64,000 nucleotides of DNA from Actinopolyspora alba (GCF_900112765.1 NZ_FOMZ01000009.1:175386-239385), one strand, 5' to 3'. Shown: positions 36,756 through 45,279, counted from the first letter of the stretch. Numbers and translations: made by a program. The notes: generated by a model not told the origin, from the letters alone.

Positions 36756-37835
36756 ATGAGCCTCGCTGTTGTCCGTTCGATTGGGTTCTCGCAGACCTTG
36801 CGAACGAGGCAGGACGAGGAAGACTTCGAACAAGAGCTGGTCGACCAGTACGCGCTGGCGCAGCTCGGTGCCGGAGTGACAGATCAGTGGGTCGGCTCCG
36901 AACGCTCGGTGGTGTTCGAGTTCGCCCGTTTCTTGGGACGGCCGCTGTGGTCTGCTTCGCCTTCGGACGGAGACCGGTTCCTGACGCACCTGCGGCAGGA
37001 ACGCGGTCAGGCCAGGGCTACCCGGGAAAGCAAGGCCGGGACGCTGGCTCGGTTCTTCGACTTCTTGGTCGCGCGGTATCAAGGCGACATTCAGGAACTG
37101 ACCGGATATGTGCTCACCCAGCCAATCGACGAGTTCAACCGGCCGAGCAACTCGACCTCGCCCGCGTCCCGCGTGCCTCCGTCGGATCCAGAGGTCGAGG
37201 CGCTGTTTGCCGGATGGCGCGATGCGCTGCCCTCGGCACGTAAGTACCTTCCGGCTGCGCGAAACTACCTGGCCGCGTCGTTGTGGCGCCGGGCCGGGCT
37301 GCGGATTACCGAGGCAAGGATGCTCGACATCAAGGACTGGCGTCCCGACCTTGGCCAGCACGGAAAGCTGCATGTCCGGTTCGGCAAGGGCAGTCGCGGA
37401 CGGGGACCGAAACCGCGGCTGGTGCCCGCGATCAACTCGGTCGACGCGCTGATGAACTGGTGGCTGACCGATGTGCGCCATCAGTTCGGCGACGACTACC
37501 TCGACCCGGATGCCCCGCTGCTGCCAAGCGAACGACGCGACCAGCATACCGACGGATGCGGCCGGGTCGGCGATGACGCCCTGCGTTCCGGTTTGGCCAG
37601 TGCGGTCAAGCTGTGGCTGCCGACCTGGCAAGGGCGGCTTACCCCACACGCCCTGCGCCATTACTGTGCCTCCTCATTGTATGCACGCAAGATGGATCTG
37701 AAGGCGGTCCAGGAGCTGCTGGGCCATGAATGGCTGTCGACCACGACGCGCTACATCCACGTCCATGCCGACCACATCGACCACGCCTGGGCAGTCGCGA
37801 ACGAACGAGTCGCGGCCCGGCTGACGGGAGGGTGA
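36756..37835 (+). CDS. Tyrosine recombinase A of the ssb-inserted element
   Basis: The protein is about 359 residues from ATG 36756 (frame opens at GTG 36747). It has the core-binding domain (about 25-115) and catalytic residues: Arg in RRAGLRITEARML, Lys in GKGSRGRG, H-x-x-R in TPHALRHYCASSL, GH in LLGHEWLSTT and Tyr in RYIHVH. All are present, so it should be active. It leads the three-gene set. Confidence 0.8.
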   Translation: MSLAVVRSIGFSQTLRTRQDEEDFEQELVDQYALAQLGAGVTDQWVGSERSVVFEFARFLGRPLWSASPSDGDRFLTHLRQERGQARATRESKAGTLARFFDFLVARYQGDIQELTGYVLTQPIDEFNRPSNSTSPASRVPPSDPEVEALFAGWRDALPSARKYLPAARNYLAASLWRRAGLRITEARMLDIKDWRPDLGQHGKLHVRFGKGSRGRGPKPRLVPAINSVDALMNWWLTDVRHQFGDDYLDPDAPLLPSERRDQHTDGCGRVGDDALRSGLASAVKLWLPTWQGRLTPHALRHYCASSLYARKMDLKAVQELLGHEWLSTTTRYIHVHADHIDHAWAVANERVAARLTGG

Positions 37836-37839
37836 CCCG

Positions 37840-38166
37840 ATGCGCTGGAATCTGCGAATGGTGGCCGCCGAGCGCGGCATTTGGAAGTCGAGCGAGCTGC
37901 GCCGCCAACTCGCCGACGCGGGCCTGGAAATCAGCGCGGGCAAGATGTCCGGTCTCTGGACCGGAACTCCGACCACCATCCGGCTCGAGGATCTCGACGT
38001 GATCTGCGCAGTGCTCAACTGCGCTCCGTCTGACCTGTTGATCAGAGAGCCCGACAAGGTCGCCGCCCGCGTTCCCCAGGAGAGCAAGGTGTCCACGGCT
38101 GAATCGTCGACACCGCCGGCCGTGACACCCCGGCTCGGGAACCGACGTTCCACTCCTCCGGCATGA
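37840..38166 (+). CDS. Small HTH protein of the ssb-inserted element
   Basis: The 108-residue protein has an XRE/Cro-like HTH: GIWKSSELRRQLADAGL, SAGKMSGLWTG and RLEDLDVICAVLNCAPSDLL. The tail is Pro/Ser-rich. ATG is 4 bp after the recombinase stop; it overlaps the third gene by 4 bp. Small HTH proteins between two recombinases are usual in such trios, probably directionality or regulation. Confidence 0.7.
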   Translation: MRWNLRMVAAERGIWKSSELRRQLADAGLEISAGKMSGLWTGTPTTIRLEDLDVICAVLNCAPSDLLIREPDKVAARVPQESKVSTAESSTPPAVTPRLGNRRSTPPA

Positions 38167-39896
38167 GCGGCGCTCACCCCCCGCGTCCATGCACCGTGTG
38201 CGGTCTGCGGCCTGTCGCGTGGAGCACTCCTCGACCGACACGGTACTGCTACGACTGCATGCCCGGCGGACCGCACGTCCCGCCGCCGTGCCGACGCTGC
38301 GGACGCGCTGAAGGCTACTACTCCGCCGGTCTGTGCAACCGGTGTCATCGGCACGCGCCGCAGGCCGTGACGGCCTGCCGGGATTGCCATGCCTGGGGGG
38401 TAACCCGCACTCACCAGTGGCTGTGCTCTGCCTGCCGGTTCTGGCGCAAGCAACATCCAGTAGGCAACTGCACGGTCTGCACCGCCATCATCGCGGTCAA
38501 CTCCGAGCAGACGTGTCGGCTGTGCTGGACCCAATTCCTCGCCAGCGGAGGGAGGAAAGGCGGCGCCGACCTGCTGGAGGCCAACCGCTTCGGCCAGCAG
38601 CTGACCCTGGCAAACCTGCATCACGCCAACGCCGGGCGGAAACGCGGCAGCAGTCGTCACGATCACACAACGGACCCAGGACTCGAACGCCGGGCTGTAC
38701 CGCCGCCATTTCGCTCTGTTGTTCACCGTCAACTGGTCTTGTTCGAGGCCGAGCGCGACTTGCGCCGCGGGCGGGTCTGCGGGTTCCCCGCTCCCGCCGA
38801 TCCCCAGATGGCCGCCTTCCTCGACCAGGCCCTCCTCGACCACGCCGCTGACCACGGCTGGAGCCGGTCGACGATCAAACGAGCCCGCCAGGGAATGGCG
38901 ATCGTGCTCGGCCTGCAAGACACCCCGGGCGCGCCCTTGCAGGCCACCGAAATCCTGCAACTGCAACAGATCCAGCTCTCCCCGCTGCGGTTGCTGGACG
39001 TATGCGCTGCTGCGGGGCTACTCGACGACGACCGCGAACCCGCTGTCGCCCGGTGGTTCAGCGACGCTATAGCCGACTTGCCCGAGCCTATGAGGCGTGA
39101 ACTGCGCCACTGGTACAGCGTCATGGCCCTCGGCAGCACAGCCCCACCACGCAGTAAGCCCCGCTCGGAAACCACCATCCGCCTGTACTTGCGCTGGTCG
39201 TTGCCCGCACTGAAGTTCTGGGTAGCCGCCGGACACACTTCCCTGCGGGAGATCGCTCCCGAGAACGTCAAAGCAGTCCTACCCGAATCCGGCAATCCCC
39301 GCGCCACCATGGGGCAAGGACTACGATGCGTGTTCCGCGTCCTCAAAGCCCACCGAGTCGTGTTCCTCAACCCGCTGAACCGAATCCGAACCGGTACCCA
39401 CCCACCCCACCCTCCGATGCCGTTGCCAGCAGGCGCGCTCCACGACGCGTTCCATTCACCAGACCCCGCCCAGGCCGCGCTCAGCGCGCTGGTCGCCTTC
39501 CACGCGTTGCGGTCCGGCCAACTACGCAACCTGCTGCTGACCGACATCCACAGCGGCCGCCTGCACCTGGACAACCGCACGATCCCGCTCGCACAGCCTG
39601 TCCGGGAACGCATCACTACGTGGTTGTCCTACCGGGACCAACGATGGCCACACACAGCCAATCCACACCTGTTCATCAGCAAGCGGAGCGCGCTCGACAC
39701 CGACCCCGTCGGGGTGGAATGGATCACGCGGTCGATCGGCATCACCACCCAGGCCATCCGCGAAGACCGCATCATCGACGAGTTGTTCGCCAGCGAGGGC
39801 GACCTTCGCCGCATCTGCGACCTGTTCGGACTCACCATCTCCGGGGCGAAGCGGTACGCCACCACCCTGGGACATCCTGGCCTCTCCACACACTGA
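38163..39896 (+). CDS. Zinc-finger recombinase-like protein of the ssb-inserted element
   Basis: The 577-residue protein opens with a row of Cys pairs (CTVCGLRP, YCYDC, CRRCGRAE, LCNRCHRH, CRDCHAW, CSACRFW, CTVCTAI, CRLCW) forming several zinc fingers in residues 8-125. Then comes a core-binding-like domain (about 205-380) and a degenerate catalytic domain with Arg in FHALRSGQLRNLLL. I see no clear H-x-x-R or nucleophile Tyr pair, so it is probably a non-catalytic partner of recombinase A. Confidence 0.7.
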   Translation: MSGAHPPRPCTVCGLRPVAWSTPRPTRYCYDCMPGGPHVPPPCRRCGRAEGYYSAGLCNRCHRHAPQAVTACRDCHAWGVTRTHQWLCSACRFWRKQHPVGNCTVCTAIIAVNSEQTCRLCWTQFLASGGRKGGADLLEANRFGQQLTLANLHHANAGRKRGSSRHDHTTDPGLERRAVPPPFRSVVHRQLVLFEAERDLRRGRVCGFPAPADPQMAAFLDQALLDHAADHGWSRSTIKRARQGMAIVLGLQDTPGAPLQATEILQLQQIQLSPLRLLDVCAAAGLLDDDREPAVARWFSDAIADLPEPMRRELRHWYSVMALGSTAPPRSKPRSETTIRLYLRWSLPALKFWVAAGHTSLREIAPENVKAVLPESGNPRATMGQGLRCVFRVLKAHRVVFLNPLNRIRTGTHPPHPPMPLPAGALHDAFHSPDPAQAALSALVAFHALRSGQLRNLLLTDIHSGRLHLDNRTIPLAQPVRERITTWLSYRDQRWPHTANPHLFISKRSALDTDPVGVEWITRSIGITTQAIREDRIIDELFASEGDLRRICDLFGLTISGAKRYATTLGHPGLSTH

Positions 39897-39984
39897 CCGA
39901 CCTGGTGCCACCTCCAGCAACCGCAGCGCGCTACTGGACGCGATCACCAATCCCACACGTCCCGAACCCAGGGGCCCAAAACGA

Positions 39985-40395
39985 TCAGAACGGGACCTCT
40001 ACACTTGGGTTCTCCTTGGAGGACCCTTCAGATTCCGTGAACACACGGCGGAAGGTGGCATAGCGCAGTGAGGGACCGATCTCGTCGACCTCCATCTCTA
40101 CCACGGTGCGCTTGGCTCCGTCCCTCGTTTCGAAGGAGCGTTGCCGCAACCGTCCCTGCACGATCACCCGCATCCCGCGGGTGAGCGTTTCGGCGGCGTT
40201 CTCCGCGGCCTGTCGCCACAGGGTGCAGCGCAGGAAGAGGGATTCACCGTCTTTCCATTCCCCGCTGCGACGGTCGAAGAAGTAGGGATTGTTGGCCACG
40301 GTGAAGTTGACCACCGCATCGCCGCTGGGGGTGAACCGCAACTCGGGGTCGGCGGTCAGGTTGCCGATGACGGTGGTCTGGGTCTCTCCGGCCAT
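39985..40395 (-). CDS. ssb: Single-stranded DNA-binding protein with a replaced tail
   Basis: The 136-residue protein starts at ATG 40395 after an AAGGAGCG ribosome site. The OB-fold is complete: [66 protein letters not shown]. After codon 40054 the frame enters the inserted element and gains 22 residues, [10 protein letters not shown] then [12 protein letters not shown]. The new end, VEVPF, again finishes with Pro-Phe as SSB tips do. It would bind the transferred single strand and could still recruit partners. Confidence 0.85.
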   Translation of the reverse strand: MAGETQTTVIGNLTADPELRFTPSGDAVVNFTVANNPYFFDRRSGEWKDGESLFLRCTLWRQAAENAAETLTRGMRVIVQGRLRQRSFETRDGAKRTVVEMEVDEIGPSLRYATFRRVFTESEGSSKENPSVEVPF

Positions 40396-40476
40396 GATGG
40401 GACGCTCCTTCGTGATGGGGACGAGCTGTCGAAACCAACCGAGCCCCTCGGCGGGCCGCTACCCCGATACGGGATC

Positions 40477-40645
40477 GGGTTCGTGCCCGGATGGGCTGTC
40501 GATCTGCGGCCCTCGGATCAGGAGGTGGCTGCTGGGGCACGGGTGCGCGCAGCGCATCGCGTCAGCGACGCCGAAGGCGCCCGTGCGTCAGCAGCCACCT
40601 CCTGATGGACTCCGCGGTGATCGACAACCGGCCGGGCACGAACCC
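40477..40645. repeat. 169-nt nested inverted repeat upstream of ssb
   Basis: Arms in order are GGGTTCGTGCCCGG (40477-40490) with CCGGGCACGAACCC (40632-40645), TGTCGATC with GATCGACA, an 18-bp arm (40517-40534) with its perfect complement (40589-40606), and GCACGGG with CCCGTGC. It contains no gene. Confidence 0.75.
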
Positions 40646-40705
40646 CGCCCCTCCTAGTTCTTCATCGCTCTTGTCTGGAAACGCGGCTGGTGGGAGAGCA
40701 CGCGA

Positions 40706-41011
40706 TCACATCGGCCGATTCGGGGAGTAGCGGTGCAGTTCCTGCTCGCGCCGGTAGTAGCGGCGCTCCTCCGTTGATGGGTTCAGGACGCGGGTGTGGT
40801 GCGCCCAGCCCGGCGTTATCAGGAGCGGGGTCGGCAGGTCGTCGGCGAAGCAGAGTTGCCACCAGCTGCCCGGATCGTGCATCGAGCCAAGGGGTGCGCT
40901 GCTCTCCACGCGGCGGGTGGTCCACTCCGCACACGGGTCGCGGTAGCTCCGCCGGACGCGGAGGTACACGGTCTCGGTCGGCAGCGTGTTGTAGATGTCG
41001 AGGGGACGCAC
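40706..41011 (-). CDS. Hypothetical protein
   Basis: The 101-residue protein starts at GTG with GGAG 10 nt upstream. It is aromatic- and Arg-rich (VYLRVRRSYRDPCAEW, GSWWQLCFADDLP). No family is recognised. It is one of the single small genes of the array. Confidence 0.45.
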   Translation of the reverse strand: MRPLDIYNTLPTETVYLRVRRSYRDPCAEWTTRRVESSAPLGSMHDPGSWWQLCFADDLPTPLLITPGWAHHTRVLNPSTEERRYYRREQELHRYSPNRPM

Positions 41012-41107
41012 GAGTTCGTCTCCGTTTCTGTGAACACACGGGGGTGCAGAGCGTGCTGCTGCGGGCCCGGAACGCTCGACGGGCGAGCGGACTGTGCGGG
41101 GGTGGTC

Positions 41108-42028
41108 TCACTCGGCCCGGCTGGTGATGTGGCGGGGACGGTTCCTGCCCCAGAGCAGCCCGTCGCGGATGGTGTTGGTGGCTTCGCGGGTGGTGAACCC
41201 GTCGTGGCCGATGTGCACGGCGGCGGCGGTGTGCAGGGCCTGCTGGGCGGTGTGCTCGTCGAGGTCACCGCTGCCGACCAGTTGGCCGAGCCGCCCGGCG
41301 GCGCGCAGCAGGGTGTCGTGGCGCTGTCCCGGCAGGGCCTGGGAGACGGCCCTGGTCTCGCCGTCGACGATGGCGGCCACGTAGGCCCCGGCGCGGCCGT
41401 TCGGCAGATTCAGCTCCACCGGTTCCGGCGGAGGTGGTGGTTTCACCGCGTCGACCAGCCAGGCCGGCAGCGGCGCGATCGCGACGGAACTGGCCACGCG
41501 GTAGGCCCCGCCAGTCAGCACGGATCCGGCGGCGACGATGTATCCCCCGGTTCCGCGGGTGTCGATCCGCCACCCGAGCCTGGCGACGGTGGAGCGCAGT
41601 TCCGGTTCGGCCGGAGCGCGGAAGTACAGATGCTGCCCACCGCTGGGGGTGGTCACGGTGTAGGTGTGACTCGGGTAGGGCTGCCCGGCGGTCGTGGCGA
41701 GACGGGCGAGCACTTCCTGCCCATCGCGAGCACCGGACCATGCCAGTGGCGGCTCGTGCTCGTGAGCCTGGTCGAGGTCGAGCACGTACAGTCCGCTGGG
41801 GCCGCAGGCGATACCGATGTTGTACGGTCGCTGCGACCACCAGGAGCGGATCGCACGGGGCTCGGTGGTGGCCGCCGATTCCCAGTCGGGGAGCACGGCC
41901 GTTTTGCTGCGCGGACACAGCGGGATCACATGATGCCCGGCGTGGGCGGCCCGCAGCGCGTGGCGCATCAGCCGCGGTTCCTGCCCCCGTCCGCGGCCCG
42001 AAGCCGGGGCGGATCTCGATGACGCCAT
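41108..42028 (-). CDS. Prim-pol type primase/polymerase
   Basis: The 306-residue protein starts at ATG 42028 after GAAGGAGGAG. It has the bifunctional primase-polymerase signature: GHHVIPLCPRSK, WWSQRPYNIGIACGPSGL, the acidic VLDLDQ motif (82-87), then TPSGGQHLYFR with the s-G-x-H pattern and a later GGYIVAAGS. Such proteins prime replication on plasmids and mobile elements. With the clamp and SSB nearby, it forms a replication set of the element. Confidence 0.8.
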   Translation of the reverse strand: MASSRSAPASGRGRGQEPRLMRHALRAAHAGHHVIPLCPRSKTAVLPDWESAATTEPRAIRSWWSQRPYNIGIACGPSGLYVLDLDQAHEHEPPLAWSGARDGQEVLARLATTAGQPYPSHTYTVTTPSGGQHLYFRAPAEPELRSTVARLGWRIDTRGTGGYIVAAGSVLTGGAYRVASSVAIAPLPAWLVDAVKPPPPPEPVELNLPNGRAGAYVAAIVDGETRAVSQALPGQRHDTLLRAAGRLGQLVGSGDLDEHTAQQALHTAAAVHIGHDGFTTREATNTIRDGLLWGRNRPRHITSRAE

Positions 42029-42306
42029 GAGACTCCTCCTTCGCGGTCGTAGTGTGCGCTGAGCAGCGCTGGTTTGCGAGTAAGGTCGTGCCGCACACGA
42101 GCCCGGCTGTCTCCGGTAGCAAGGGCCAGGACGTCCACTTCGTCGCTGTCGGCGCGGAGTGCGCCGGGTGGCAGCTGTCGAGGGGATTCGCGGATCCGTG
42201 GGGCGGCGTAGCGGTGGCAGAACCCGCCGACCAGATCGCAGGCTGCGCGGTCGAATCGTTCGCGCCGACTCAGGGGTAATAGCGGCCGAGCCCTTCGCGC
42301 TGGCAT
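41968..42306 (-). CDS. Possible small hypothetical protein upstream of prim-pol
   Basis: The 112-residue frame begins at ATG after GGTGGTGA and overlaps the prim-pol start by 61 bp. The middle (FDRAACDLVGGFCHRYAAPR and DEVDVLALATGDSRARVRHD) looks protein-like; the last 20 residues lie over the prim-pol gene. No family is known. Confidence 0.35.
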   Translation of the reverse strand: MPARRARPLLPLSRRERFDRAACDLVGGFCHRYAAPRIRESPRQLPPGALRADSDEVDVLALATGDSRARVRHDLTRKPALLSAHYDREGGVSWRHRDPPRLRAADGGRNRG

Positions 42307-42417
42307 TCACCACCGACGGCTCGGCCACCGAGTACCGGGCGCCCGGTAAGTCACCACACGACGGGCGGTGACCAGGATCGTGCGGCTGGTGCCGGTTTTC
42401 CGCCGGGCTCGGCGTGT

Positions 42418-42549
42418 CTAATCGTTGTCGCTGTCGTCGCGGTGGATGCGGTCGAGGAGGGCTTCGAGATAGTCGGGGAGATAGATCAGCACCCACATCA
42501 GGGCGCCCAGCAACACCATGGCCAGCACCAGCTCCAGTTCGGTGCACAT
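42418..42549 (-). CDS. 43-residue single-pass membrane peptide
   Basis: ATG 42549 has GGAGAG upstream. The peptide is one hydrophobic helix (LELVLAMVLLGALMWVLIYL) with an acidic/basic tail ending DDSDND. It lies between the prim-pol region and the clamp gene. Confidence 0.55.
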   Translation of the reverse strand: MCTELELVLAMVLLGALMWVLIYLPDYLEALLDRIHRDDSDND

Positions 42550-42606
42550 ACGACTCTCCACAACGGAATTGGCAACAGGGGAAGGTCACTCCGGCCGCGC
42601 ACCTAC

Positions 42607-42642
42607 CGCCCCCGTGGTCGGGGAGGGATCGACCACGGGGCG
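42607..42642 (-). terminator. Hairpin after the sliding-clamp gene
   Basis: CGCCCCCGTGGTCG faces CGACCACGGGGCG, 22 bp past the clamp stop; no T-run follows. Confidence 0.5.
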
Positions 42643-42663
42643 ACAGGCCACGGCATATCGGGG

Positions 42664-43848
42664 TTAGTGCCTGGGGGTGCGCATCGGCATCAGCAGATGT
42701 CGGAACAGGCCGTCGTCGTCGGAGAACACGGCCGGTGTGTACGAACCGGTCACCGTCAGTGCAACGGTGGAGGTGTGCAGGGTGCTCAGCGCATCGGCCA
42801 GTCGTTCGGCGTGAAACCGCATCCGCATCGGCTGCTCAATAGTGCCGCTGCGCAGCGGGTACCAGGGGGCGGCGACGGTCTCGGGATCGTCGTCGACGAC
42901 CGGGGCGAGCGCGACGCGGTCACCGGCCAGACGCAGCACCACCGCATCGGAGTCTGTGGCCGTGGTCAGGGCTGCGGCTGTGTTGGCCGCCCGTGCCAGC
43001 GGGTCCCGTTCGAACCGCACCGTGGTGCCGCCGGTGGGCATCATCCGTTCCCACTTGGGGTAACGGGAGTGCTCGTCCGGGGCAGTGGCTATCACGGTGG
43101 TGGTCTCGGTGGTCAGCGTTGTCATCCCGGATTCGGTGAGCCCGATGTGCAGACGCTGCCCTGTCAGGCGTGTGATCACCGAGGCCAGCAGTCCGGCCGG
43201 GATCAGCACCGTCTGCTCCGTGTCGTGAGTGGTGGTGGCGGGGCAGTCGGCGATGGCCAGTCGGTAGCGGTCGGTGGCGACCAGCCGTAGCTGGTTCGGG
43301 GTGATGGTCACCGACACTCCGCTCAGAGCGGGCATCGCCGGTTCGCGGTCCGTGTCGGCGGCCACCAGTACCCGCTGGGCCTGGTGGGTGAAGGTGGTCC
43401 AGTCCAGCTCGGCGCAGCTGGCTTCCGCGCGGGGGAGGTCCGGGAACTCCTCGGGTGCGTAGTTGGTCACCGGCAGGTGATAGCCGTGGGCGCTGAGTTG
43501 GCCGGTACCGTCGTCGGTGGCCCGTAGCCGCACCGACATGTCCTCGGCCTCGCGGGTGCGCAGTCCTTTGCCCAGGCCGGTCAGCAGTTTGGTGAGCTCG
43601 TGGTGGTTGAGCAGCATCCGTCCCGGCGTAGTGATCCGGGCGGGCAGGCGGGTGGTTACCGTGCACTGGTAGTCGGTGCTGCTCACGCGGAGACTGTGTT
43701 CGTCGGTTTCAAGGAGCACCCCGCACAGCGCCGGTATCGGCGAGGTACGTGCGACGGTCATCCCGACGGTGTGCAGCGCTTGCCGCAGGCTCTTTCGGTC
43801 GGTGTGGATCTGCAGGCCGGTCACGCTGGGGCTGTCCACAGTAGTCAT
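42664..43848 (-). CDS. DNA polymerase III beta subunit-like sliding clamp
   Basis: The 394-residue protein starts at ATG 43848 after AAGGAG. It shows three clamp-type domains: KSLRQALHTVGMTVARTSPIPALCGVLLE, TTFTHQAQRVLVAADTDREPAMPALSGV with LVATDRYRLAIAD, and a third ending VFSDDDGLFRHLLMPMR, the usual C-terminal PMR. It is diverged from chromosomal DnaN and is a second, element-encoded clamp. It would tether a polymerase during element replication. Confidence 0.8.
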   Translation of the reverse strand: MTTVDSPSVTGLQIHTDRKSLRQALHTVGMTVARTSPIPALCGVLLETDEHSLRVSSTDYQCTVTTRLPARITTPGRMLLNHHELTKLLTGLGKGLRTREAEDMSVRLRATDDGTGQLSAHGYHLPVTNYAPEEFPDLPRAEASCAELDWTTFTHQAQRVLVAADTDREPAMPALSGVSVTITPNQLRLVATDRYRLAIADCPATTTHDTEQTVLIPAGLLASVITRLTGQRLHIGLTESGMTTLTTETTTVIATAPDEHSRYPKWERMMPTGGTTVRFERDPLARAANTAAALTTATDSDAVVLRLAGDRVALAPVVDDDPETVAAPWYPLRSGTIEQPMRMRFHAERLADALSTLHTSTVALTVTGSYTPAVFSDDDGLFRHLLMPMRTPRH

Positions 43849-43917
43849 GTGCGAACTCCTTGTCCTTCGGGCTGATAGGGGCGTGCGGGCCCGTACCGGT
43901 CGGTGGTTACGCAAAAA

Positions 43918-43943
43918 GCCCCGGCCAGCACGCTGGCCGGGGC
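43918..43943 (-). terminator. Intrinsic terminator of the 43961 gene
   Basis: GCCCCGGCCAG with CTGGCCGGGGC; on the minus strand TTTTT follows. Confidence 0.8.
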
Positions 43944-43960
43944 GAGGGTGTGGGGTGGTG

Positions 43961-44503
43961 TCACCACGACGGTTCGTTTCCGGTCGGTGTCCGCGAGCCT
44001 GCGGTGTGCCGACGGCACGACGGTCGGTGCGCGGCCAACTCGGCTTCGTGCCGGGCGATCATGGTGCTCAGGGCGGTGCCGTAGGCGGTGGCTACGGCGT
44101 GGTCGAGCCACTCGTCGATCGGGTCGAGCAGGGGAGCGGCCCAGCAGGCCACGTCGGACCAGTACGGCCGCGAACCGGGCGGGGTCGACGGGGTCTCCTC
44201 GTCGGGCAGCAGCATGCGGCGCACCTGCGCGAGAAACCACTCCAGGAATCGTTCCCGAACGCTCGGGGTGCTGCGTCCGTGAGCATAGGCACGGCGGACC
44301 AGTTCCTCGACCGAGAGCGGTGCGAGATCGTCGGCCGCTTCGAACAGCGTGTCCGCGGCGTGGGGCCCGTCGCAGTGGCCTTGGTGCAGTTCCAACGCCG
44401 TGAGCTCGTCGATGCCGTGATAGGTGGCTTCCCACAACACCTCGGCACGGGGTGCGCTGATCGCGGTGGCGTAGCGGGTCACGGCAACATGAATCGAACA
44501 CAC
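43961..44503 (-). CDS. Element-specific hypothetical protein, paralogue of the 35795 gene
   Basis: The 180-residue protein starts at GTG 44503 after AGGAGG. Shared motifs with the 35795 gene are SIHVAVTRY, ALELHQGH, VRRAYAHG, RERFLEWFL, RPYWSDVACWA and HRPSC. A longer frame upstream exists but has no ribosome site and overlaps the GGDEF gene. Unknown function. Confidence 0.6.
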   Translation of the reverse strand: MCSIHVAVTRYATAISAPRAEVLWEATYHGIDELTALELHQGHCDGPHAADTLFEAADDLAPLSVEELVRRAYAHGRSTPSVRERFLEWFLAQVRRMLLPDEETPSTPPGSRPYWSDVACWAAPLLDPIDEWLDHAVATAYGTALSTMIARHEAELAAHRPSCRRHTAGSRTPTGNEPSW

Positions 44504-44664
44504 AACGACCTCCTGGAGGCGGAGTAGGAGCGCCCCGCCCGGGCCCGGCAGGCGGTAGTGACCACACCGGGTGCGAGAGCACTGTTGCGTCGGGCTGGGT
44601 GCGGGCAGTGGGCTGCTGGGTTCGGTGGTGAGTACGTTGCGGTGCTTGACGTGCCGAGTGAGGT

Positions 44665-45279
44665 TCACGTCGACCAGGGGGACAGGAGCGGCTGGTCGCG
44701 GGTCCACAGCCAGGCGTGTTCGGGGTGTTTTTTCGCGCGGTACATGGCCACGTCGGCCGCGCGCAGCGCATTCGACAGCACCCGGGCGGCAGACTGGCCC
44801 CCTCGCGGGGCCGCAGACGCCATTCCCAGCGCGACCCCCACGCGCACCGTGGTGTCCTGCTCGGACAGCCGGATCGGGCGAGTCAGCTCGGTCACGAGCG
44901 CGTTGAGCTGCCGGTGCGTGGGAGTGGTGGGGGACAAAAGCACGAACTCGTCCCCGCCGAGACGGCCGAGGACCGCATCCTTGCCGAGTTCGGTAGTCAG
45001 CCGGGTGGCGAGGATGCGCAGCACCTCGTCGCCGGCGTGGTGGCCGTGCAGGTCGTTGATGGTTTTGAGTCCATCGACATCCAGCAGCCCGAGCGTGGCC
45101 GTGGGGCCGAGACACCGGCGGGCGTGAGCGTGCCAGGCGGCGCGGGTCAACACCCCGGTCAACGCGTCATGCCGGGCCTGGTGCAGACGCCGCAGCGTCA
45201 CGCACAGCCACACGCTGGTGAACAGCCATCCCACCAGCGCGGCTGTCGCCAGCAGCCGGTATGTGCTAATCCAGGACAT
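44665..45279 (-). CDS. GGDEF-domain protein with one membrane helix (second copy)
   Basis: The 204-residue protein has ATG preceded by AAGGAGAG. It has an N-terminal membrane helix (6-28), RHDALTGVLTRAAW, LLDVDGLKTIND and the canonical GRLGGDEF loop at 105-112. It is the intact relative of the protein at 20806-21513. No sensor domain. It could make c-di-GMP at the membrane. Confidence 0.85.
   Translation of the reverse strand: MSWISTYRLLATAALVGWLFTSVWLCVTLRRLHQARHDALTGVLTRAAWHAHARRCLGPTATLGLLDVDGLKTINDLHGHHAGDEVLRILATRLTTELGKDAVLGRLGGDEFVLLSPTTPTHRQLNALVTELTRPIRLSEQDTTVRVGVALGMASAAPRGGQSAARVLSNALRAADVAMYRAKKHPEHAWLWTRDQPLLSPWST

Larger units (their letters stand above)
36585..40053 (+). mobile_element. 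3.47-kb three-gene recombinase element inserted in ssb
   Basis: Removing this block rejoins ssb in frame between codons for Thr (ACC) and Ala (GCC), with no duplication visible. It carries two tyrosine-recombinase-type proteins and a small HTH protein in one operon, like Tn554-type or trio-recombinase elements. TATGCC at the left end (36585-36590) mirrors GGCATA of the target at the right end (40057-40062). Confidence 0.8.

Noticed and set aside
36480..37661. Minus-strand frame of 393 residues ending in the SSB tail
   Set aside because: Only the last 34 codons are ssb; the rest is antisense to recombinase A, so it is not one gene.
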